DNA of 64,000 nt from contig OZ241353.1 in the NCBI GenBank assembly GCA_965200375.1, positions 1,116,001 through 1,180,000 on the forward strand. The letters are read 5' to 3'. The notes beneath the pieces are model-generated. The model worked only from the letters and a program-made list of their open reading frames with translations, was not told the origin of the DNA and did no database searches. Shown here in pieces: positions 33,501-42,212 of this stretch. The translations under genes and the position numbers were made by a program. Source of the stretch: VXYL01 sp965200375 (GTDB lineage: Bacteria; Pseudomonadota; Gammaproteobacteria; Pseudomonadales; Azotimanducaceae). Position 1 is the first letter of the stretch; each line of letters starts with the position of its first letter.

Positions 33501-35196
33501 TGCGTTCCGGGCCGATGTAGCACTCCAGCGCCATCACCACTTCCTCGCGGATGGAATCGATGGCCGGATTGGTCACCTGCGCGAACAGCTGCTTGAAGTA
33601 GTCGTACAACATGCGCGGCTTGTCGGACATCACCGCCAAGGCGCTGTCGTTGCCCATCGAACCGAGCGGATCCCGCAGTTCGGTCACCAACGGCAGCAGC
33701 ATGAACTGCATCGTCTCGGCGGTGTAGCCGAACGCCTGCATTCGCGGCAGCAGCGTTGCTTCGTCCAGGCCAGCCGCCGTCGCCGCCGGCAACTCGGACA
33801 AGCTCAGCCGCTGCCGCCGCAGCCAGTCGCCGTAGGGCCGACGCCTGGCCCACTCGGCCTTGATATCTTCGTCGGGAATCATGCGCCCGGCGTCGAAGTC
33901 GATGAGGAAGATCTTTCCCGGCTGCAACCGCCCCTTGGCCACCACGCGCTCCGGCGGCACGTCCACCACGCCCACTTCGGAGGCCATGATGCACAGGCCG
34001 TCCTCGGTGACGTAGTAGCGCGAGGGACGCAGGCCGTTGCGGTCGAGCACGGCGCCGATCCAGGTGCCGTCGGTGAAGGCGATGGAGGCGGGGCCGTCCC
34101 AGGGCTCCATCAGGCAGGAGTGGTACTCGTAGAAGGCGCGCTTCTCCGGGCTCATCCCGGCGTCCTGCTGCCAGGCCTCGGGAATCATCATCAGCACGGC
34201 TTCCTGCAACGTGCGCCCGCTCATCAGCAGGAATTCCAGCACGTTGTCGAAGGTGCCAGAATCGGAGCAGTCCGGTTCCACGACGGGAAACAGCTTGCCG
34301 AGATCCTCGCCGAACAACTCGCTTTCCACCACGCCTTGGCGGGCGTTCATCCAGTTCTTGTTGCCGAGCAGCGTGTTGATCTCGCCGTTGTGGCTCATGA
34401 AGCGGTTGGGCTGCGCCCGATCCCAGGAGGGAAACGTGTTGGTGGAAAAGCGCGAATGCACCATCGCCAGGTGCGATTCGTAGTCTTCGTCTTGCAGATC
34501 CGGATAGAACGGAAACAGCTGGTGCGGCGTCAGCATGCCCTTGTAGACGATCACCTTGGCGGAGAGGCTCGCGAAAAACAGCAGCCGGCGCTCGGCGAGG
34601 GTTTCGTCCGTGCGCAGACGATGCGTGGCGGCTTTGCGAATCAGGTACAGGCGGCGCTCGAGGGCATCGCCGGAGATGCCGTCTTCGGCGGCGACGAACA
34701 GCTGTTCCATGGCCGGCATGGCGGCGCGGGCCGCATTGCCGACGTTCGCCTCCTCCGGCCGAGTCGGCAGCTGCCGCCAACCCAGAAGGCGCTGCCCGGC
34801 GCCCGCGATCTCTTCGGCGATGGCCGCCTTGCAGCGCTCGCGTTCTCCAACGTCCCGGGGCAGAAAGACGATGCCGGCCCCGTAGGCGCCCGGCACCGGC
34901 AGATCAACGCCGAGATCGGCCTTGGCCGCCTTGGCCAGAAAACGATGCGGCAGCGCCGTGAGCACGCCGGCGCCGTCGCCGGTGTTCTTCTCGTAGCCGA
35001 TGCCGCCGCGATGCACCATGCAGCGGTTCATGTGGTTGGCGGTGTCGACGATGCGGCGGCTTGGCCGCCCCTTTATGTCGCAGACGAAGCCGACGCCGCA
35101 GCCGTCCTTCTCCCAAGCCGGGTCGTAGAGGCCCTGGCGCGGCGGCAGGCCAAGAGTCAGTTGCTCGCGCAGCTTGGTCATCGCGTCGTCTTGCAT
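30577..35196 (-). CDS. gltB: Glutamate synthase (NADPH) large subunit GltB
   Basis: 1539 residues, full length. The N-terminal class II amidotransferase domain follows a 32-residue propeptide; Cys33 in DGCGVGFVCD is the nucleophile exposed after processing. Next come the central domain, the FMN-binding synthase barrel (GEGGEDAERFKPL, KPGEGGELPGRKV, GDSGGTGASPL), the [3Fe-4S] cluster CIMMRKCHLNTCPVG, and the C-terminal beta-helix (GSAGQSFGAWLAKGVTLEVE). With GltD it makes two glutamates from glutamine and 2-oxoglutarate. Starts at 35196 and 35181 are both possible. It is divergent from mdh, and a palindrome lies in the leader. Confidence 0.97.
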   Translation of the reverse strand: MQDDAMTKLREQLTLGLPPRQGLYDPAWEKDGCGVGFVCDIKGRPSRRIVDTANHMNRCMVHRGGIGYEKNTGDGAGVLTALPHRFLAKAAKADLGVDLPVPGAYGAGIVFLPRDVGERERCKAAIAEEIAGAGQRLLGWRQLPTRPEEANVGNAARAAMPAMEQLFVAAEDGISGDALERRLYLIRKAATHRLRTDETLAERRLLFFASLSAKVIVYKGMLTPHQLFPFYPDLQDEDYESHLAMVHSRFSTNTFPSWDRAQPNRFMSHNGEINTLLGNKNWMNARQGVVESELFGEDLGKLFPVVEPDCSDSGTFDNVLEFLLMSGRTLQEAVLMMIPEAWQQDAGMSPEKRAFYEYHSCLMEPWDGPASIAFTDGTWIGAVLDRNGLRPSRYYVTEDGLCIMASEVGVVDVPPERVVAKGRLQPGKIFLIDFDAGRMIPDEDIKAEWARRRPYGDWLRRQRLSLSELPAATAAGLDEATLLPRMQAFGYTAETMQFMLLPLVTELRDPLGSMGNDSALAVMSDKPRMLYDYFKQLFAQVTNPAIDSIREEVVMALECYIGPERNLLDVSERHAHRLHVPHPILSNDELAAIQAMNHRGWKSRTLDITFERGSGRDGLLAALDRICAEASEAIADGIHLLVLSDRNVGAHRVPISALAATGAVHHHLVRTASRTRVGLVLETGEAREVHHHCLLVGFGADAVNPYLAFEALWDARRNGYLADAAHVETDADVVDAYRKGVGKGMLKVMAKMGISTLQSYKGAQIFEAVGLAQDVVQRCFAGTASRVQGVGFDVLAEEMQRRHAIGYPPPGVVSLPVLPNPGDFHWRRHGDTHMWDPESIANLQVAARGNDEDAYWRFAEQANDACTRHATLRGLLQFDESANGGPVALEEVESEREIVRRFATGAMSFGSISKEAHEGLAVAMNRIGGKSNTGEGGEDAERFKPLPNGDSKRSAIKQVASGRFGVTVNYLANADELQIKIVQGAKPGEGGELPGRKVDDTIASIRHSTPGVGLISPPPHHDIYSIEDIAQLIHDLKNGNPEARISVKLGAAIGVGTVAAGVVKARTDHLVIAGDSGGTGASPLTSIKHAGVPWELGIAETHQTLVMNNLRSRVVLQTDGQLKTGRDVAIAALLGAEEFGFATAPLVALGCIMMRKCHLNTCPVGIATQDPQLRAKFAGAPEHVVNYFFMVAKELRLIMARLGFRTVNEMIGRADALQAEAAVSHWKAKGLDFSAVLAKAPEPENCLGVYCVHDQDHGLANALDNRLIELAEPAIERGQAVYCELPIVNVNRVVGGMLSNHIVNRVGPQMLADGAIHFKFAGSAGQSFGAWLAKGVTLEVEGDANDYVGKGLSGGRLIIYPPKKSKFQAEEQILVGNVVLYGATSGECFFRGIAAERFCVRNSGAHAVVEGVGDHGCEYMTGGRVAVLGPTGRNFAAGMSGGIAYVLDEDGGFAERCNMGLVDLEPLVAEEDERELRALVEKHWQHTRSTVAQRILTDWQAAKARFVKVMPRDYKRVLEKRGLAERTVDDVLEQAASGG

Positions 35197-35246
35197 AGTG
35201 GCTGGAACGCAGCGGCGACCTGTTGCGGCACCCGGCTCTAGCGTCT

Positions 35247-35260
35247 TGCCAACGTTGGCA
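35247..35260. promoter_or_regulatory. Perfect 14-bp palindrome in the gltB-mdh divergent region
   Basis: TGCCAACGTTGGCA, a perfect dyad 51 bp upstream of gltB and 122 bp before mdh. Its position fits an operator for a dimeric regulator shared by the divergent genes. No matching regulator family is identified and core promoter elements are not clear. Confidence 0.4.
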
Positions 35261-35381
35261 GAAACGCCGGCTACTATCAAGCGAGAGCAAACGCAAATGC
35301 AAACTATTGGCGTTCTTGCGGGCGGCCACGGGCGGCGGCGTTCGAGTAACATTCGTTCTCGCTTCGCCAACCGGAGCCCGC

Positions 35382-36359
35382 ATGACCGCTCCCGTCCGCA
35401 TCGCCGTCACCGGCGCCGCCGGGCAGATCGGCTACGCGCTGGTGTTTCGGATCGCCTCCGGCGCCATGCTGGGGCCGAAGCGGCCCGTGATCCTGCAGCT
35501 CCTGGAGATTCCCCCGGCGATGGACGCGCTCGGCGGCGTGGTCATGGAAATCGACGACTGCGCCTTCCCGCTGCTGCGCGGCGTCGTGGCGACGGACGAC
35601 CCGAACGTCGCCTTCCGGGATGCGGACATCGCCCTCTTGGTGGGCTCGCGGCCCCGGGGGCCGGGCATGGAACGCAGCGATCTGCTCGAAGCGAACGCGG
35701 CGATCTTCTCCACTCAGGGCCAGGCGCTGAACGAACACGCGAAACGGGAGGTGCGGGTGCTGGTGGTAGGCAACCCCGCCAACACCAACTGCCTGATCGC
35801 CCAGCGCAACGCGCCGGACTTGGACCCGCGCCGCTTCACCGCGATGACGCGCTTGGACCACAATCGCGCCGTGGCCCAGCTAGCCGCCAAGACCGGCGCC
35901 CAGGTGACGGACATCGCCGATCTCGCCATCTGGGGCAACCACTCGCCGACCATGTATCCCGCCTTGCAGCACGCCACGGTGGGCGGCCAGCCGGCCCTCT
36001 CCCGGGTGGACATGGGCTGGGTGGAAGGGGAGTTCCTGCCGACGGTGCAGAGGCGCGGCGCCGCGATCATCGACGCGCGGGGCGCCTCGAGCGCCGCCTC
36101 CGCCGCCAGCGCGGCGATAGACCACATGCGCGACTGGACGGCCGGCGCCAGCGGCACGCTCAGCATGGGCGTGCTTTCGGACGGCAGCTACGGCATCGCC
36201 GAAGGGCTGATCTTCTCCTTTCCGGTGTGCTGCGAAGGCGGCGACTGGCGCATCGTCCAGGACCTGCCCATAGACGCCTTCAGCCGCGGCAAGCTGGACG
36301 CGACGGAGGCGGAACTCCTCGAAGAGCGGGGCATGGTGGCGTCGTTGCTGCCGGCTTGA
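35382..36359 (+). CDS. mdh: Malate dehydrogenase
   Basis: 325 residues. This NAD-dependent enzyme of the TCA cycle oxidises malate to oxaloacetate. The LDH/MDH fold is clear: RIAVTGAAGQIGYALVFRIA (Rossmann), GSRPRGPGMERSDLLEANA (mobile loop with substrate Arg residues), VGNPANTNCLIA, MTRLDHNRAVAQLA with Asp and WGNHSPTMYPAL with the catalytic His. The sequence type (beta/gammaproteobacterial 326-residue form) is intact. The ATG at 35382 follows GGAG 8 nt upstream. Confidence 0.94.
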   Translation: MTAPVRIAVTGAAGQIGYALVFRIASGAMLGPKRPVILQLLEIPPAMDALGGVVMEIDDCAFPLLRGVVATDDPNVAFRDADIALLVGSRPRGPGMERSDLLEANAAIFSTQGQALNEHAKREVRVLVVGNPANTNCLIAQRNAPDLDPRRFTAMTRLDHNRAVAQLAAKTGAQVTDIADLAIWGNHSPTMYPALQHATVGGQPALSRVDMGWVEGEFLPTVQRRGAAIIDARGASSAASAASAAIDHMRDWTAGASGTLSMGVLSDGSYGIAEGLIFSFPVCCEGGDWRIVQDLPIDAFSRGKLDATEAELLEERGMVASLLPA

Positions 36360-36392
36360 TCGAGCCGTCGGATCGACAGAACCGCTGCCGCC

Positions 36393-36914
36393 GTGGCGGA
36401 CGTACCAATCTCCATCCTCATCTCCGGCCTCGACGACATGCCGGCGGCGGTGCGGCGCCATCGCGTCCGCGCACTGGTTTCGATCATCCAAGCCGAGTTC
36501 CAGCCGCCGACGCCGCCGGGAATAGCTGCGGCGCGGCATCATCGCTGCGCGGTGAACGACATCGTGGCGGCCAAGGCCGGCGAAGTGCTGGCCAGCGCGG
36601 CGCACATCGGCGGCCTGCTTTCCTTCCTGCGGCAATGGGACGGCCGCGGGCCGCTGCTGGCGCACTGCTTCGCTGGCGTCAGCCGCTCCACCGCCGTGGC
36701 CCTCGTCGCCCACGCCATGCGCTCCGGGGATCCGGCAGCCTCGGCGGCTGCGTTGCGCCGCGCCGTGCCCTACGCGCTGCCGAATCGGCACATCGTGGCG
36801 CTGGCGGACGAGGCGCTCGGCCTGGGCGGCGCCTTGAATCGGGCCCGGGAAGCGATGGGAGGGGCCACGGCCCTCAAGCAACCCGGCTACGTCGCCACGG
36901 TGCCGCTGCCGTAG
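36393..36914 (+). CDS. Protein tyrosine phosphatase-like protein
   Basis: 173 residues. The P-loop HCFAGVSRST (C-x5-R-S/T) at about residues 91-100 is the signature of cysteine-based phosphatases and lies after a hydrophobic strand (PLLAHCF), as in dual-specificity enzymes. A general-acid Asp may be in the WDGRGPLL region or the earlier VNDIVA, but it is not certain. The start is a GTG 33 bp after mdh, so it is probably co-transcribed. C-terminus PGYVATVPLP. The substrate is unknown; many bacterial proteins of this type lack a demonstrated target. Confidence 0.68.
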   Translation: MADVPISILISGLDDMPAAVRRHRVRALVSIIQAEFQPPTPPGIAAARHHRCAVNDIVAAKAGEVLASAAHIGGLLSFLRQWDGRGPLLAHCFAGVSRSTAVALVAHAMRSGDPAASAAALRRAVPYALPNRHIVALADEALGLGGALNRAREAMGGATALKQPGYVATVPLP

Positions 36915-36926
36915 CTTCTTGCGCTT

Positions 36927-38921
36927 TTAGGCCCGCTGCATCTCGACGAACCGCCGATAGCGGCCATCCGCCTTGGCCATCAGCTCCTCGTGGCTGCCCA
37001 TGTCCTGCACTCGGCCCTCCTCCAGGAAGACGATCCTGTCGGCATGGCGGATGGTGGACAGGCGGTGGGCGATCACCACCACCAGGCGGTTCCTCGCGCT
37101 GGCGCGGAGGCTCTTGACGAGGTCGTTCTCGGTTTGCGGATCCAACGCCGAGGTGGGTTCGTCCAGAATCAGCACCCGGGTGTTCCGCACCAGTCCCCGG
37201 GCGATGCACAGCCGCTGCTGCTGGCCGACGGAGAGCGTGTCCCCGGCCTTGCCGAGCACCGTGTCCAGCCCCTCGGGCAAGGCCCGCACGAAGTCGAGGC
37301 AGGCCGCTTCGGCGAGGGCGCGTTCCAGCTCCGCTTGCGTGGCGTCTGGCTTGCCGAGGCGCAGGTTGTCGCGGATCGAAGCGGCGAACAGGCGGTGTTC
37401 CTGGAACACGTAGGCCACTTGGTCCCGGAGCGAATCCACGTCTACCTGCGCCGTGTCCTGCCCGTCCACCAGCAGCTGCCCCCCCGTTGGCCGCAGGAAG
37501 CCCGGAATCAGGTATGCGAAGCTGGTCTTGCCGGAACCCGTCGGGCCGACTACGGCCACCAGTTCGCCGACCGCCAGCTGGACGTCGATGTCCCTCAGGG
37601 CGCGCTGACCATCGGGATAGTCGAAGTCCACATGCCGAAACGCGAAGCCGCGCCGAATCGGCGGCAGCGGGTCGCCGCCGGCGCGGTCCTCGTCGGATTC
37701 CAGGTCCAGATGGAAGAACACGCGGCGGGCCGCGGCGACCGGCTCCTGCAACTTGATCCAGAACGTGCCCACGGCCACCGCGGCTTCCATGATGGCGTAG
37801 AACAGCAGGAAGATCGTCATGAAGTCGCCGGGGGACATCTCGCCGGCGATGATCTTGTCGGACACCAGCACCACCATGTAGAGCGCTGTTGCCACCATGA
37901 CCGCCAGCACCAGCACCAGGAGCAGAATGCCAGCCGCCAGGGAGAACCGTTCGCGCAGGAACGATTCGCTGCTGCGGGCGGCGAAACGCTCCGTTTCCTG
38001 CCTCATGCCGCCGAGGCTCTGCACGGCGTGGACGTTGTCCATGGTCTCTTCCATGGCATTGGTGGTGGCCGCGCCGGCGGCGCGCTTGCGCTGATTGACT
38101 CGGCGCAGCAGCGCGGACGCCGGAAAAGTGATGAGCAGGCTGGCGGGAAAGGCGCTCCAGGCGATCCACATCAGCTGCGGCGCCACGTCGGCGAAGGAAT
38201 AGGTGACGACGGAGAGATTGGCGGCGACGCCCACAACCACGAACAACGGGCGCCATGTGAGCCAGTAGCAGATGTCCGGCAGGGCCGGCGCGTCGTACAG
38301 CACCCGGTAGATGGAGTCGCCGATGCGCTGATCGTCCAGCGTCGTCATCGGCAGCCGCGTCAGGCGGCGAAACAGCCGCGTGCGCAACGCGTTGGCCAGG
38401 CGCTGCGTCAGGCGCACCTGAACCATGTACTCGGCGACGCCCAGGAGGCCCCCGCCCTCGCTTTCGCCGGCGCTGATGCGGTTCTCGCCCTGGGTGGCGG
38501 CATCGGCGCCTTCGAACATCTGCACCGCCATGCCGCCAGCCCGGGCGCCTACGAGAATCAGCAGCAAGGCGTACAGCCCGGTGAAGAACAGCATGATCTG
38601 CATCGGCGCCATGCCGTCGATGACGGCGACGATGGGGTCCATGAACGGCGGAAAGCGCACGCCGGTGCCGTGCAGCGGCTGCCCGAGCAGCACATTGTCG
38701 GTGACGATCTTGGTCGCCCAGGGCAGCAGCAGCATGGGCAGCATCACGCCCAGGCCCAGGAGGACCTTGGCGGCGAGCAGGCCCTTGGCCTCCCCGAGCA
38801 GGCGCAGACTGCGCCGGGCGATGGCGATGGTCTGCGCGGTGGTGAGGTCCGTACGGGTGTCGAGGCGGTCGTCGTAGCGGCCCCGTTCTTCCGCCGGCGG
38901 TGCCAGAGCGGCTTCGCTCAT
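36927..38921 (-). CDS. ABC exporter half-transporter (TMD-NBD fusion), second of a pair
   Basis: 664 residues. Six membrane helices span about 45-400; the cytoplasmic ATPase occupies about 425-660. Its motifs are intact: Walker A VGPTGSGKTSFAY, Q-loop YVFQEHRLFAAS, signature TLSVGQQQRL (LSVGQ), Walker B VLILDEPTSALD, and switch His in VVVIAHRLSTIRHAD. The loop between the first two helices is enlarged (about 90-170). The ATG overlaps the partner gene's stop (ATGA), implying a heterodimer with the product of 38918-40954. Cargo could be a lipid or drug; nothing in the context decides it. Confidence 0.87.
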   Translation of the reverse strand: MSEAALAPPAEERGRYDDRLDTRTDLTTAQTIAIARRSLRLLGEAKGLLAAKVLLGLGVMLPMLLLPWATKIVTDNVLLGQPLHGTGVRFPPFMDPIVAVIDGMAPMQIMLFFTGLYALLLILVGARAGGMAVQMFEGADAATQGENRISAGESEGGGLLGVAEYMVQVRLTQRLANALRTRLFRRLTRLPMTTLDDQRIGDSIYRVLYDAPALPDICYWLTWRPLFVVVGVAANLSVVTYSFADVAPQLMWIAWSAFPASLLITFPASALLRRVNQRKRAAGAATTNAMEETMDNVHAVQSLGGMRQETERFAARSSESFLRERFSLAAGILLLVLVLAVMVATALYMVVLVSDKIIAGEMSPGDFMTIFLLFYAIMEAAVAVGTFWIKLQEPVAAARRVFFHLDLESDEDRAGGDPLPPIRRGFAFRHVDFDYPDGQRALRDIDVQLAVGELVAVVGPTGSGKTSFAYLIPGFLRPTGGQLLVDGQDTAQVDVDSLRDQVAYVFQEHRLFAASIRDNLRLGKPDATQAELERALAEAACLDFVRALPEGLDTVLGKAGDTLSVGQQQRLCIARGLVRNTRVLILDEPTSALDPQTENDLVKSLRASARNRLVVVIAHRLSTIRHADRIVFLEEGRVQDMGSHEELMAKADGRYRRFVEMQRA

Positions 38922-40954
38922 GCAGCCTCGGCGCCTTGGGTTTCGGCTTCCACGAAGCGGCGGTAGCGGCCTTCCGGGCGCGCCATCAAGTCGTCGTGGC
39001 CGCCGATCTCGACGATGCGCCCCGCTTCCAGAAACGCGATCTGGTCGGCGTTGCGGATGGTGGAGAGGCGATGGGTGACGAGAAACACGATGCGCGTCCT
39101 GGCCCACTGCGCCACGTTCGCCAGCAGCCGCTGTTCGGTTTCGGCGTCCAGAGCGGCGGTGGGTTCGTCGAGAACGAGAATCGGCGTGTCGCGGAGCACG
39201 GCCCGGGCGATGGAGAGACGCTGCCGCTGGCCGGTGGAAAGCTTGCCGCCGCGCTCGCCGAGTTCGGTGCGGTAGCCCTTGGCCATCGGTTCGACGAACT
39301 CGGCGACGCAGGCGATGCGCCCAGCCGCCTCCACGTCCGACAGAGTGGCGTCGGGCGCGCCGTAGCGGACGTTGTCCGCCACCGTGGCGGCGAACAGCAC
39401 GTTCTTCTGCAAGGCGATGGCCGTGTTGGCGCGGATGTCGTCGATGCGCAGCTGGCGGATGTCCGTGTCGTTGAACAGCACCGCGCCGCGATCCGGGTCG
39501 TACAGCCGCAGCAGCAGCGACATCAGCGTGGACTTGCCGGAGCCCGTGGCACCGACGATGGCGGTGACGGTGCCAGCGGACGCTTCGAGGTCCACGCCGT
39601 CGAGCACCGGTGCGCCGTCCCCGTAGGCGAAGGCGACGTCCCGGTAGACCACCCGCTGGACTAGGCGCGGAAACGCCCTCGGCCGGGCCACGTCGACGAC
39701 TTCCGGCTCCAGGTCGAGCAGATGGAACGCCCGTTCCAGGCCGATCAGCAGGTCCTGGATCTGGCACCACACGCGCACCAGGCCGAAACCGTGGTACGCC
39801 GTCTCTTCTATTCTGCCGCGGCCGATGGTGAAGCTGCCGACGTTCCACACCACGAAGCCGACCACGGCCGCAGCGGCAGCGCCAAGGTAGGTCTCGCGCT
39901 CGACGATCACCCAGCCGGCCAGAACGTACTCCGTGCCGACGAGGAGGCCGCCGCCCACCATCATCACCGCGGCGCTCAGGAGCGCCATCTCCAGGCGCAG
40001 GTAGAAGGCGGCGTCGAGGGCGCGGCGGGAGTCGCTGTCGAAACGCTCCAGCATCTGCGACTCGGCGCGATTGGCCTTGACGACCTTCAACGCCGTGAAC
40101 ACCTCCTGCAGACGCGAAGTGAGGTCGCTGTTGGCTTCGCGGTTGGCGCGCACGCGGCTGCGAATTCGCGGCGTGTACTTGGCGGTGAGCCAGATCATGG
40201 GCACCGCCGCGGCCATGCACACGAGGGCGATGCGGGGGCTGAAGAAGCCGATGACCACCAGCCCCCAAACCAGGGCGGAGAGCATGATCGCCGGGCCGAT
40301 GACGGCTTCCTCCACGAGGTTGACGATCATGGCGCTGTCCTGGTAGATGCGGAACACCGCGTCGCCGACCTTGGCGTGGCTGTGGTACTTCAGCGACAGC
40401 CGCTCGGCGCGGGCGATCATGGCGACGCGCAGGCGCTGGTTGATCTGGTGGCGGACCCAGGTGCCGTAGTAGGGCAGCGCGCCGATCGCGCTCAGCGTCA
40501 GCAAACTGCCGATCCCCACCCAGACGATCAGGCGATTGCGGACGGTGCGGCGTTGCGCTTGCGTCATCTGCTCCGCTGCCGCGCCTGCTTCGTCCGCTGC
40601 CTCCCCGATTGCCTCCCCTGCTTCCCGGTTCTCCGCCCCGATCTCGGCAGATGCCGCGGCGCCTGCCGCGGCGCCGACGTAGCCCGAGTCCAGATTCAGC
40701 AGCGTCGCCTGCAGCGGTTGCAGCTTCTCGCCGATCAGCACCTTGTTCAGGAGCAGGTCCGTCGCCAGCACCGTAAGGCCGCCGACAAAGAGAGCGGATA
40801 CGGCGCCAAGCGCCACCACGGCACCGACGTGCCTCGCTACCGGGCGGATGAACGGCCAGGTGCGGAACACGAGCCGCAAGACCCCGCGGCCGTCGGCGGC
40901 CGGCGCCGGAACGGCCACCGGCGCCAAGGCGGCGCGGAGCTCCCGGACGATCAC
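38918..40954 (-). CDS. ABC exporter half-transporter (TMD-NBD fusion), first of a pair
   Basis: 678 residues. An N-terminal membrane domain with an unusual Ala/Glu-rich extracytoplasmic stretch (about 92-130, AGAAASAEIGAENREAGEAI) lies between its first two helices. The ATPase domain (about 430-670) has Walker A VGATGSGKSTLMS, Q-loop ALQKNVLFAAT, signature KLSTGQRQRL (LSTGQ), Walker B ILVLDEPTAALD, and VTHRLSTIRNAD. Both half-transporters have a Glu after Walker B, so both sites may hydrolyse ATP. It is upstream of and overlaps its partner. The substrate is unknown. Confidence 0.87.
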   Translation of the reverse strand: MIVRELRAALAPVAVPAPAADGRGVLRLVFRTWPFIRPVARHVGAVVALGAVSALFVGGLTVLATDLLLNKVLIGEKLQPLQATLLNLDSGYVGAAAGAAASAEIGAENREAGEAIGEAADEAGAAAEQMTQAQRRTVRNRLIVWVGIGSLLTLSAIGALPYYGTWVRHQINQRLRVAMIARAERLSLKYHSHAKVGDAVFRIYQDSAMIVNLVEEAVIGPAIMLSALVWGLVVIGFFSPRIALVCMAAAVPMIWLTAKYTPRIRSRVRANREANSDLTSRLQEVFTALKVVKANRAESQMLERFDSDSRRALDAAFYLRLEMALLSAAVMMVGGGLLVGTEYVLAGWVIVERETYLGAAAAAVVGFVVWNVGSFTIGRGRIEETAYHGFGLVRVWCQIQDLLIGLERAFHLLDLEPEVVDVARPRAFPRLVQRVVYRDVAFAYGDGAPVLDGVDLEASAGTVTAIVGATGSGKSTLMSLLLRLYDPDRGAVLFNDTDIRQLRIDDIRANTAIALQKNVLFAATVADNVRYGAPDATLSDVEAAGRIACVAEFVEPMAKGYRTELGERGGKLSTGQRQRLSIARAVLRDTPILVLDEPTAALDAETEQRLLANVAQWARTRIVFLVTHRLSTIRNADQIAFLEAGRIVEIGGHDDLMARPEGRYRRFVEAETQGAEAA

Positions 40955-41012
40955 GTTCGCCAGGCCGGGTTCGGTGCGTCTCGACCCGCCGCCGGCAAGC
41001 GCCCCCCAGCGC

Positions 41013-42104
41013 CTACTTCTTCCAAGCTGGCTGCGCGAGGCCGAGATGGATCATGGTCTCGCCGGTTGCCCGCAGCGTGTCCTCGATGGAGTGCGTTGCC
41101 AGCCCGAGTTCGGCCCGGGCCTTGGTGCAGTGCGCCCGGGGGCCGTCGTGGATCTTGCCGCCCCGCCGTTCGAGAAACGCCTCCATTTCCGGCGGCGCGC
41201 CGCCGACGTCGATGTCCGGGAACAGGCTCCGAAGATGCGCCTGCAACTCCCAGACGTTCAGCTCGCCGCTCCTGCCGGTGGCCGTGAGCTGGTAGCGGGA
41301 GCTCGGCCGCACGCTGCCGGATTCGGCGATCAGCACATGGGCCTCGGCCACGTCGCGCACGTCGACGATGTTCCACAGCGCCTGCCAGCCCCGCGGACAG
41401 GGCTTGCCCTCCAACATCCGCGCCAGCGCATGCTGCCAGGAGCCCACCCCTTCCTGGGTCTTCGCCAGCAGCGGGCCGAGCACCACGCAAGGACATACGG
41501 ACACGGCATCGAAGCGGCCGTCCTCTTCCGCGGCGCGATTCGCCTGCCGCTCCGTGGCCACCTTGGCCATCGCATAGGCGACGCCGCCGTTGCTGTCGAT
41601 GTTCTCCTGCCGCCAGTTGGCGTCGTCGTCGCGGTTGTCCGTGGCCCAATCCGCCTCGGTGAACGCGTAGCCGCCCGGCGCCGGATGGCCGATGGCGGCG
41701 AAGGAGCTGGTGTAGACGACGCGCTTGACGGTGCCGGCGCGTTTCACGGAATCGAGCAGATTGCCCGTGCCGGCGACGGCGCCGTCGTACACCTGGCGCG
41801 GGCTGTAGCGCCCGGCGTAGCCGAGCGGCGAGCCGACGTGCAGCACCGCGGCGCAGCCGGCGAAGGGCGCATCGTAGCTGCCCGGCGCGAACAGATCCGC
41901 GGCGAAGATGTGCAGCCGGCCGGTGCCGCCGGCCATGGCCGCCAATGCCAGGAGATGCGCCGTCTTGTCTGCGCTGCGGTGGTCCGTCACGCAGGCGTGG
42001 ACGGCGTAGCCCCGGCGCAGCAGAGCGGCCACGGCGTGGCTGCCGATGTAGCCGGAAGCGCCGGTGACGGCGACCGGGCCGTCGCTTGCGGTCACGGATG
42101 GCAT
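41013..42104 (-). CDS. NAD(P)-dependent extended short-chain dehydrogenase (dihydroflavonol reductase/3beta-HSD-like)
   Basis: 363 residues. The Rossmann motif VAVTGASGYIGSHAVAALL is near the N-terminus. Later come AAVLHVGSPLGYAG, VKRVVYTSSFAAIG (the strand with catalytic Ser) and the Y-x3-K pair in GGVAYAMAKVATERQA. It resembles cinnamoyl-CoA/dihydroflavonol reductase-type enzymes that reduce aldehydes or ketones. It stands alone 58 bp downstream-oriented from the ABC pair on the same strand. The substrate cannot be inferred. Confidence 0.76.
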   Translation of the reverse strand: MPSVTASDGPVAVTGASGYIGSHAVAALLRRGYAVHACVTDHRSADKTAHLLALAAMAGGTGRLHIFAADLFAPGSYDAPFAGCAAVLHVGSPLGYAGRYSPRQVYDGAVAGTGNLLDSVKRAGTVKRVVYTSSFAAIGHPAPGGYAFTEADWATDNRDDDANWRQENIDSNGGVAYAMAKVATERQANRAAEEDGRFDAVSVCPCVVLGPLLAKTQEGVGSWQHALARMLEGKPCPRGWQALWNIVDVRDVAEAHVLIAESGSVRPSSRYQLTATGRSGELNVWELQAHLRSLFPDIDVGGAPPEMEAFLERRGGKIHDGPRAHCTKARAELGLATHSIEDTLRATGETMIHLGLAQPAWKK

Positions 42105-42212
42105 GGCATTCTCCTCGATGCGGACGGCGCCCTTAATGGCGTTAGCCTACCAAGAGAGCCGAGGACCTCACAGCTACGGAAACGAGCGAAAACCTCCTCC
42201 CGAAGAGTTCCC

